From: Asparagopsis taxiformis
Lineage: Eukaryota > Rhodophyta > Florideophyceae > Bonnemaisoniales > Bonnemaisoniaceae
Length of the DNA: 64,000 bases
Reading direction: 5' to 3'
Assembly: GCA_030407315.1 (NCBI GenBank)
Contig: JALQPE010000277.1
Location: 1-64,000, forward strand
The position numbers and the translations under genes were made by a program. The number at the start of each line of letters is the position of its first letter. The stretch's first letter is position 1. Below the pieces are notes generated by a model that had not been told where the DNA came from, did not search any database, and saw only the letters and a program-made list of their open reading frames with translations. Of this stretch, positions 41,293-48,907 are shown piece by piece.

Positions 41293-41542
41293 AATCGATT
41301 CACAAACGGCATGATCCCGTCATACTGTACTCGTTTCAACCGTCGCACAGTCGACTCGCACCGTTTCTTCACTTGCGCGTCTTCTGAGCAACGCCCGCGC
41401 ACGCCCCGCCACGCGCACTCACATCCTTCTTTATCTAACCACCCAACCACTCCCCGCTGCATCTACCCTCCACCACTGCAACCTCGCCCCACCCCGCCCC
41501 TGTGCTCCCTCCGCCCATCGTCCTTCCCACCATCTCGTCCCA

Positions 41543-42889
41543 ATGCGCCCAGTGCCCGTCGCTGAGGTGCGCGGCTCCCCGCATCCCCGCCACGCCGCTC
41601 AGCCCTCCTCCTCCCGCAATCCGCCCATGTGCACCGCCTGTCCCCCGCGCGTGCTCTGCGACGTCTGCTGCGAACAGGTCCCGCCCTCCCTCCTCCGCGG
41701 CTGCGCTGCCTGCAATCATCGCTACTGCGCCCCGTGCGTGGACAAGTATTGGACTGGCGCCATTTATTCCGGCAATCATGCCCGTCTCCTCTGCATGTAC
41801 GGCGGCTGTGGTGTCTTCGCCACAGATACCGACATCGCTTCCGTTGTCACCGATCGTACCTTTCGTAAAATGCTCTACTTTCGTTCCCGCGATGCCGCAG
41901 ACGGCTGTCCCACCGCGCGCTGGTGCGCACGCGATCTCTGTTGGGAATTTCTCGGCATGAATGCCGCCTCCGTGTCCTCCGCCACTGGCTCCATTCTCAG
42001 ATGCCCCCGATGCTCCGCCAGAACATGCGTCAAGTGCGAGAGAGAAGTCACCACTCCCAAGCACGTCTGTCCCAATCGCAAGCACAATCGAACGCACGCC
42101 GCCCTTTTCGGCCTCTGGGCTACCGTGCATACCAAGGCCTGTCCGGCGTGCGCTGCCCGCATTCAGCGCAATCATGGCTGTAGTCATATGACCTGTACGC
42201 GCTGTTCTTCCTACTTTTGTTGGCGCTGCAAGGGCTTTCTCAATAATGGATGCCCGCTGCCAGGCCGAGCCTGCATATGCGATCGCGTCATGACTGCCGC
42301 CGCATATTCCGGACTCGCCGTGGGCGGCATCGTTGGTCTGCCCGTTATTGTGACCGTCGTGCTCCTCGGCGGTCCACCGTATCTGGCGTACCGTGTCGTG
42401 AAAGCAAAGCGCGGTCGTGAGGCACGTGCCAATTCTGACGATGATCGCACCGCCGTTCGTGTAAGATCTCGTCGCACGGCGCGAAGTATTCTGCAGCCGG
42501 ATGAAATGATTGTCGATGAAGACTTTGAGAGTGGCTCCACACGCTTTACAGGCCTTTCCGAAGTGGGTATGCCGTCTTTACCGTTGAGAACATCAGCAGG
42601 CGCGAATTGTCGTATCCGTGTGCAACAAGTTGCTGGGCGTTCGGTTCAAAGCTCAGATCTAAGTGCTGCTGATAGCACGGGCGAAGCGAATGACACAGAT
42701 AGTTACGACCCGCTGGATGACCTTTTTGGATCGGAGACTACGGATGATTCGGCGCAGGCGTCGGGCGCAGACAGAGATGCTGTTGCTGTAGTGAATGTAG
42801 AGTCGTGCAAGAGTGCACGTCCGTTTGTATTAGAGAGGAGACGAGGTTCTGTGAGCGGTGGGCGTCTAGTCAGGAGATCCATTCTGTGA
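41543..42889 (+). CDS. RBR (RING-IBR-RING) E3 ubiquitin ligase, membrane type
   Basis: 448 aa. RING1 about residues 38-90 (CDVCCE, CNHRYCAPC, C...C). IBR about 115-185, with a stretched spacing between its two halves (LRCPRCSARTCVKCE..., CPN). RING2 about 198-240 (KACPACAARIQRNHGCSHMTCTRCSSYFCWRC). Cys213 in HGCSHM is the position of the catalytic thioester Cys. RBR ligases take ubiquitin from the E2 onto that Cys. One membrane helix follows (about 256-282, AYSGLAVGGIVGLPVIVTVVLLGG), with a long acidic and Ser-rich tail. This layout resembles animal RNF19/RNF144 rather than Ariadne. The start follows a C-rich leader. Confidence 0.92.
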   Translation: MRPVPVAEVRGSPHPRHAAQPSSSRNPPMCTACPPRVLCDVCCEQVPPSLLRGCAACNHRYCAPCVDKYWTGAIYSGNHARLLCMYGGCGVFATDTDIASVVTDRTFRKMLYFRSRDAADGCPTARWCARDLCWEFLGMNAASVSSATGSILRCPRCSARTCVKCEREVTTPKHVCPNRKHNRTHAALFGLWATVHTKACPACAARIQRNHGCSHMTCTRCSSYFCWRCKGFLNNGCPLPGRACICDRVMTAAAYSGLAVGGIVGLPVIVTVVLLGGPPYLAYRVVKAKRGREARANSDDDRTAVRVRSRRTARSILQPDEMIVDEDFESGSTRFTGLSEVGMPSLPLRTSAGANCRIRVQQVAGRSVQSSDLSAADSTGEANDTDSYDPLDDLFGSETTDDSAQASGADRDAVAVVNVESCKSARPFVLERRRGSVSGGRLVRRSIL

Positions 42890-43561
42890 GCTTTTCCTAC
42901 TGCTGTAGATGTAGCTCTGGACGTCATCGAAGCTTGGGTCATGTGCAGTACAACAGTAGCTTTGAGTTAGGCAGGCTTGTGGTGATTATGTGAGGTATCC
43001 ATTGTAAAGAGTTGGGGACGTCGTCGTCATTGTGTAGAGATTGTACCCATATTACTCATCGGCGATAAGGATAAGTGCACGGCAGGCAGAGTGCAAGTGT
43101 GAAGATATAGCAGGAGATAATCTCGTGACGGGTGATTACGTGATGATGAACGAAACTCTCGTGTTAACTACTGGAGTATGCCGGATGTGAATTGGTCAAG
43201 CACATGAAGAAGCCTGTTGCATGCTGTCGTCATACAAGCAGTGCTGAAATTGATTCCAAGCTTGTAGTAGACTAAGAAGGATGACTCGGTACTATGGTAG
43301 ATAGTCTCAACAAGATCAGGCAGGTCGATGATTGCCACGGCAGATAATCCATACAGCAGTGCGTCAACTGCAAAAAATTTCAAAACAATTTATGCGTTGA
43401 TCCGCTCACTCCACATCACATCGTGCGTCACTCATCAGTACACAGATCCATCCACAGCGTGCAATCGACTGCCAACAAAGTCGCCCGCCCGCGTCACACT
43501 CATGACCACATGCGTCAATTGACTTGAACGTTACCTCAACGACAGCCCATCTCCATTCGCC
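42890..43561. other. Intergenic, promoter of the Kelch gene
   Basis: About 670 nt with only short ORFs. An ACGTTAC word lies at 43528, 34 nt before the Kelch start. Confidence 0.4.
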
Positions 43562-45169
43562 ATGGAATGGAAGCAAGTCGGCTCTGTGCGCGGTCCGTCG
43601 CCATCGCCGCGCAAAGGGCACACGATGACCCGGCTAATAAACTCCCCCCTGCTCGTCATCTTCGGCGGCGAAGACGAGCAGGGCACAATGCTATCCGATA
43701 TGCACATCTACCACGTCGATCGCGCCGAATGGACGCTGGTGAAATACGCCCCCGGTCCGTCCCCTCCCCCGCGTCTGCTGCACGCCACCGCTGCCATCTC
43801 CTCGACCATGCTCGTCATCATCGGCGGGACGCAACTGCCGAGCGACAAAGACGCGCCGTCCCCATCCAGCGACACGTGGCTTTTTGACACCCGCAATTCG
43901 ACCTGGAAGCGCATCGCGGACAAGCACGCCGTTCTGCCGCCGTGCAGTTGTCACTCGGCGAGTTTTGCTAGCGGTATCGGTCAGTTTCCAGCCGTCTATG
44001 TGTTTGGCGGCTTTCTGCGCGGTAGCAACGCGAATAAGAGCGTGTATCGTCTGCGAATCGGCGACTGGAGGTGGGAGAAACTTTCGATCGTTGTCAACGC
44101 TCCAGACGGTTCCGAAGTGCCGTACACGCCGTCCACGACGGATACAGCGCATATCGCGCAGGTGCCCGCCGAACGCGAGTCCCAGGGAGCAGTCTGGCTG
44201 CCCGGTAAGAATGGTATGCTGATTATCGGCGGTGATGCCGGTTTGCATATGTTGAACGACGCGTGGCTGCTCGTTCCGGCTGTAAAGACGCGCGGCGCGT
44301 GGCGTTGGCGTAATCTCAAGTTTACTAATGTTAGAGGGCGCCCGGAAAACGTTATTCCCAATATAGCTGGGCCGGTGCTCGCGACACTGCCGACAGAGAA
44401 GACGCAGGTCGTGCTGTGGGGCGGGTTGGGTCGCTGCGGAGTGGACGTCGTTTCCGGAGATTATGCTTTCCTTCTTGATGTCGACTCGCTGTTTACGACG
44501 CGCATTGAGACGGTGAGTAGTACGAAAGTGAAGGGCCGATTGTTGCACGGCATGGTCAGAGTGTATGATAAGCTGGTCGTGTTTGGAGGCTGTGATAAGG
44601 ATGGAATTGTTTTTGATGCCGGTTTGGAGATGTGTACATTGCCGAGACGCTATTTTTCCTCCGGAACTCACGCTGCCGATTTTGGACCGGTCGCTGCTGA
44701 CCTAGCTGCCGGTCGTGCGCAATCGCCAGTACAGGCGGTGGACGTGGAAGAGGAGGAGCAAATGGAAGCAGTTGATGAACAGCAAATGGAACAAGGTAAT
44801 AATCTTGCGCTGATGGGAAAGTCGTCTATTGCCAAGGGAACGCCATTGACGGGCAGGATAATAGAGGTAACGCCTCTGGGATATTTTGTATCTGTGATTA
44901 TCAATGACACTACATACAAGGGGGTGCTTGTGGCCAACCCTTTGAAGCAATCGAATAGTTGTACGTCGGATGAACGTGAGACGAACAACATTGATAAAGT
45001 CAAGGAGGAGCCGTCAACGAACAAGTCGGTGCAGGAAGGAGTTGTGGAAGATGGTGCGACCGAAGCAGAATCACCGCAACCAAAACGGTTGAAGCTAGAT
45101 CCAGCAGCCGAAATGTTACCAGATGAACCCGACGATTGTCAAGATGACGATGTGATCGACGTTGGATGA
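43562..45169 (+). CDS. Kelch-repeat protein
   Basis: 535 aa. About six Kelch blades between residues 1 and 375: PSPRKGHTMTRL..LLVIFGGEDEQG, PPPRLLHATAAI..MLVIIGGTQLP, PPCSCHSASF..VYVFGGFLRG, GMLIIGGDAG, VVLWGGLGRCG and RLLHGMVRVYDKLVVFGGCD. This forms a beta-propeller for protein interactions. An acidic/Gln linker follows, then at about 420-460 a short module (PLTGRIIEVTPLGYFVSVIINDTTYKGVLV) reminiscent of a segment in plant ARID-HMG proteins. The tail is acidic with a nuclear-type basic patch (QPKRLKLD). No BTB or F-box domain is seen. Probably nuclear; partner unknown. Confidence 0.85.
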   Translation: MEWKQVGSVRGPSPSPRKGHTMTRLINSPLLVIFGGEDEQGTMLSDMHIYHVDRAEWTLVKYAPGPSPPPRLLHATAAISSTMLVIIGGTQLPSDKDAPSPSSDTWLFDTRNSTWKRIADKHAVLPPCSCHSASFASGIGQFPAVYVFGGFLRGSNANKSVYRLRIGDWRWEKLSIVVNAPDGSEVPYTPSTTDTAHIAQVPAERESQGAVWLPGKNGMLIIGGDAGLHMLNDAWLLVPAVKTRGAWRWRNLKFTNVRGRPENVIPNIAGPVLATLPTEKTQVVLWGGLGRCGVDVVSGDYAFLLDVDSLFTTRIETVSSTKVKGRLLHGMVRVYDKLVVFGGCDKDGIVFDAGLEMCTLPRRYFSSGTHAADFGPVAADLAAGRAQSPVQAVDVEEEEQMEAVDEQQMEQGNNLALMGKSSIAKGTPLTGRIIEVTPLGYFVSVIINDTTYKGVLVANPLKQSNSCTSDERETNNIDKVKEEPSTNKSVQEGVVEDGATEAESPQPKRLKLDPAAEMLPDEPDDCQDDDVIDVG

Positions 45170-45406
45170 TGACGGTTTGGCACGCGGCGTACGACGTGCT
45201 GCCGACGACCTTTGCGCGATATATGCTCTACGGTTTTATCGACAATGTACAGGTTTTTGTTTATTCTACCACCCATAGCAGCAGCAGCTAGAGCAGCAGT
45301 AGCTCCTTTCCCGTCCCACGTTGGTCGTAGAAATAGGCTGTTTGGAACAAAGCCGGTGGGCGGAATGTTCTGCCGTTGATAACGATTACTGGTTGAGACA
45401 CAGTGC

Positions 45407-46352
45407 TTAAAATGCCTTTCGCCCTCTCAGTTCATCTACAGATATGGCACCCGGTCCTGTCAATATTAACATGAGTAAGCCACCCATAATAGATAACGTT
45501 TGGAAAAACCTGTTGAACAAATTGATAGAGTGTCATGGTCAGAACGTTGCCTTTGAAATTGGTTGATGAGTGATCGGCGCGCGCTACGTACTCGTATTGC
45601 ATAATCTGCGAAATGTAAGACCCCGAAACTTTCCAGAATGCAGAATTCAACACGTTGTGAAGGAAGTACAAAGCGAGCAGAATGGTTCCGCTAATCTGCA
45701 ATTGATAGCCGACCAAAACTGCAATAATAACAGGGATTGTGAAGATAGTGCCAACAACGCCCAACGTCGTCAGAAATTCAAGTGCAAGCAACACTAGCAT
45801 AATGCGCGATGCAAGCTGCAAATAACCGGCAGTTGCCTTTGTATCCGTCTGTCCATCGAGCAAACCCATCGGCAAAGCGCTCCTGCCTGACGCCATGCGC
45901 GACTGAATCGTAATCAACATGAGGCTACCCGACAAACACAAGTTTCTCACCAAGAAGCCAATATTGCCCGAACCGATTGGCGAGTGACGACCGTAAAGCA
46001 CCTGCTGATAAACAACGCACCCGATCAGCATGTAGGCGGCATGCTGTTCGTACGCGCCGCGCGCAAATCGCTTCTGCGATAAGATGATGAAAACAGCGAT
46101 AAAGGAGACCAGGATGTTGGCCAAAAGCATCAAAGTGGCCAGAAAGGACGGTAAACCATACTCGTGACGCAAGAAATCCACTTGATGACGCATCTCGAAT
46201 AGAATGCGCACGCCGTCTTCTATAAAGGTCGACACGAGCAAAACGCGGCAGATAAGGGGCATATAGGGACCGGCGAGTTTCCGCACACGGCGCGACGCGA
46301 CGGTCAACTGCTGCAATCGGGATTCAAGCATGGCGACGGTGGAGTTGGACAT
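45407..46352 (-). CDS. SURF4: SURF4/Erv29-type cargo receptor
   Basis: Two exons: 46352-45592 and 45509-45407, about 287 aa. The unspliced frame runs past the donor and loses the conserved end. Joining at GTACGT (45591) and CAACAG (45510), an 82-nt intron, gives QYEFFQTLS followed by [20 protein letters not shown], the classic SURF4 C-terminus. N-terminal matches include [18 protein letters not shown]; multiple membrane helices follow. SURF4 exports soluble cargo from the ER in COPII vesicles, fitting the presence of SEC24 nearby (proximity may be chance). The tail ends RGRKAF, not the dilysine KKxx of animal SURF4. Start at the ATG at 46352; upstream only a GTG. Confidence 0.92.
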
Positions 46353-46837
46353 CGGGTCGACGACGGCACAAGGTGTAAGTTTGAGGTGTAGTTGAGAGAG
46401 TCGATGACGGGACGTCACTCAAGTGTTTCTGAAGCGCGGCGCTTTGAAGAGAGAAATGTACGATTTTTTGCATTCGTGCGATTCGACAAATATCATAGCG
46501 TTGGGCAGTCAACTTGCGCTCGATACCTGGTCTTGAAACGTGGCATTCTACCGCCGATGATGTCGCGTGCAGTGACCGTGGCACTGCCGATTTCGTCCCA
46601 CCCCAAATTTTTTTACCGCCGTCAGTGCTCTCGATAGCGCATCGCTCAGGACACGATTTCATCCTTGCTCATATCATGGCCCTGCTCCCTGTTGCGTCTT
46701 CGATGTGAGTTGTGTCTTGTAGCGGCTTACGTAGCATGGCGTGGGTGATACTTTCATGATGGAGCGACAGTTGCACAAGTATGCTCTATAAATTGCGACA
46801 ACAAATCGATTCTTTCTCAACAGCGCTGTCTGGATGC
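46353..46837. promoter_or_regulatory. Region between the SURF4 start and tRNA-Arg
   Basis: 485 nt; promoter side of SURF4. No gene seen. Confidence 0.4.
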
Positions 46838-46934
46838 GCGCTCGTGGCCCAATGGATAGCAGTTCTGTCAACGGCGCCTCTCTCCGGATGTGGAAGTCAG
46901 GAGGAGATTCCGGGTTCGAGTCCCGGCGGGCGTA
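46838..46934 (+). tRNA. tRNA-Arg (CCG) with two putative introns
   Basis: The contiguous sequence has good acceptor (GCGCTCG/CGGGCGT), A box (TGGCCCAATGG), B box (GGTTCGAGTCC) and T arm (CCGGG/CCCGG), but the D stem does not close. Removing 13 nt at 46860-46872 makes a perfect D stem GCCC/GGGC. Removing 11 nt at 46888-46898, the canonical 37/38 position, gives anticodon stem CCTCT/GGAGG with loop CTCCGGA and anticodon CCG. The mature RNA is 73 nt with discriminator A and a five-base variable loop. Both introns are inferred from structure alone; the exact ends could shift by a base. Confidence 0.82.
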
Positions 46935-47081
46935 GCTTTAAACACGTCATCGCCTCGGCGAGAATTTTATTGGGCGATGGAAAAATTGTTTTGCCATCTG
47001 GAACACTTTCCTGAAATATTCTGAAACGTTGGGACTGAACAGATCAGCGATCGTTCAAAAAACGTCGGCGGATCTCTATAC

Positions 47082-47089
47082 TATATAAA
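47082..47089 (+). promoter_or_regulatory. TATA box upstream of a structured segment
   Basis: TATATAAA in an otherwise mixed context. A start about 25-30 nt downstream would transcribe the hairpin-rich segment that follows. Confidence 0.4.
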
Positions 47090-47112
47090 TCGCACCTCTA
47101 CTCGCTGGCCGC

Positions 47113-47300
47113 TGCTGCAGGTTCATGCTGCCGATGCGTCTTAGTCGATGCGCCTGCTCAGGTCTCCTTCAATCCTGCCCATAGATTGCAGGTCACCATT
47201 TTAGCCTGATCTGGAATGGTATTCGGTAGTTCTGCGCAGCTGGGATGCATCATGCCTACCAGTTTCCGTGATAGGCAGCATTCCCAGCCTCCCTTTCAGG
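47113..47300 (+). ncRNA. Candidate structured non-coding RNA
   Basis: The segment has no ORF but several strong hairpins. One at about 47169-47198 pairs CCTtCAATC with GATTGcAGG. A longer one at 47239-47288 pairs GCTGGGA..GC with GC..TTCCCAGC outside and TGCCTA with TAGGCA inside. A TATA box lies about 30 nt before the proposed start. It does not match U1-U6, SRP, RNase P/MRP or U3 signatures that I know. The strand is assumed from the TATA box, and the ends are guesses. Confidence 0.35.
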
Positions 47301-47979
47301 TGGCCTGCTACTCCTCATGAAGCATGTAGTGTGCAGCTGCCGTGCAGTATAGCTCGTCAGCCTTCATGCAAATGCTCGCAGGTAGTTGCAGGTCCTGTAG
47401 AAATATTTGAGGCGGAAGAAGACGGGTGTGATGGAAAACAGTGAGAGGATTATCCAAACCTATTTCTCTGAACCCAATGAATGAAAGTGGTCTTCTGATC
47501 CGTCTTCTTCCGTACCGCATATGAATCGTTATCAGTTAGACAGTAACCTAGTCTGTAATGATGATTGTCGCTTCAGTGGCGGGTAAATGAAATGGTAATG
47601 TCGATAGTTCGAAACGAGCACACCGAAGTAAGCCTACAAGCATGTCTCAACTTTCTGCAACCAATATCATCACACGTTGAACACAAATTCAGTTTTGCAC
47701 ATGTCCCCAGTTTTGGTGTTCAAAGCACCGACTTGGTCGTCAGAGTCATGTGCGATCTGGACTGCCGACACCCGAAGCAGCAGATGATTGGCGGCATACG
47801 TTCCACTCAGCATAGTGTATGGAACTGAGCAAGGGAGGTGGTGCAAGTCTACAATTGAAAAATCTAGAAATCGACATAATTCAACAACTGATCGCTTATG
47901 CCAGTAGACTCTGTCATTTCATCCACTCCTCATACGCATCTCATCCGGTCCTACACGTCGAAACAGCCTTCCTACCACG
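47301..47979. other. Intergenic before the MAPR gene
   Basis: About 680 nt without a supported gene. It includes the 5' leader of the MAPR gene. Confidence 0.35.
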
Positions 47980-48679
47980 ATGCGCATCACAGAGCAGACA
48001 GGTCCACCCGTCATCGCAGTTGCAATCGGGTAAGTTTCACAAAGCATTCAATTTACCAATTTCCCTCCATGCACAAAGTCGGCGACTCAACCTGCCGCGA
48101 CCGGCGTTCGTATCCGCCCGTCACCCACTGAAACTAACCTCCAATGCCGCGCGTTGCATTCGCGAGCACAGGGGAGCCGCTTTGGCATTTGTATTGATTG
48201 GCTTCCTATCTTTGGCCATCATTCGCGTCTACGCTAAATTAGTAGAGCCCAGCAAACAGACCAAGCCGATTATGCAGTCGTCCACTCCCGCGTCGGCGGC
48301 GCGGAGAATTACAGAGTCGGAGCTCAAGGCGGCGACCGGGGAGAACGGCGCGCCGATTTACATCGCCGTCAAAGACCCGTGGAGTTCGCAAACGTCCGTC
48401 TTTGACGTCAGTTCCGGTGCAGACTTTTATGGCCCTGGTGGCCCGTACAATATCTTTGCCGGCAAGGATGCTACGCATGGGCTCGCGACAAGTTCTACAG
48501 ATCCTACTAAAGTCACCGGGGATATATCAAAATTGACCGAGCATCAGAAAGATACTCATTTGCAATGGTATGCAAAGTACACTTCCAAGTACCCCGTTGT
48601 TGGTTATGTGGTGTCCGATGATGCTCAAGTTGCCGATGATGTTTCTGTTGTGACAACAGAGTCGAAGAAGGATGCGTAA
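47980..48679 (+). CDS. Membrane-associated progesterone receptor (MAPR/PGRMC-like) haem-binding protein
   Basis: Two exons, 47980-48029 and 48172-48679, 185 aa. The 142-nt intron starts GTAAGT, has an ACTAAC branch site (about 48132) and ends GCACAG; phase matches. Splicing gives a short N-terminus running into one membrane helix (about 10-33, VIAVAIGGAALAFVLIGFL). A cytochrome b5-like MAPR domain follows: RITESELKAATGENG, IYIAVKD, FDVSSGADFYGPGGPYNIFAGKDATHGLA, LTEHQKDTHLQWYAKYTSKYPVVG. The two Tyr of FYGPGGPY include the haem-iron ligand of PGRMC1. The family binds haem and supports cytochrome P450s in the ER. The unspliced frame would add about 115 unlikely residues. Confidence 0.88.
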
Positions 48680-48907
48680 TCGTACTATCGACCGCCTTGT
48701 ACTTTCAGCATGCTTGTCGTCCCACTTCGGTCTTTGCACGGAAAATGCATTCTTGTTGCACATTACATGCATTTTGTAGAGATACATATCAGCTTCCCCA
48801 TTCACCCTCTCCCAAACTGTGCACATCAAAAGGATGATACTCTTGTGTTACAATCGCGTCGAGTTCAGCAACTCTCTGTTGCGCTTGTCTTTTAATTCTG
48901 TAAACTC

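Noticed and set aside
41435..42187. 250-residue minus-strand ORF opposite the RBR ligase
   Set aside because: Gly/Ala-rich shadow of a GC-rich coding region.
43691..44671. 326-residue minus-strand ORF opposite the Kelch gene
   Set aside because: Antisense shadow of a well-supported Kelch protein, Arg/His-rich composition without domains.
47819..48029. Upstream ATG of the MAPR gene at 47819
   Set aside because: It would add about 115 residues without similarity; the in-phase intron model gives the normal family length.
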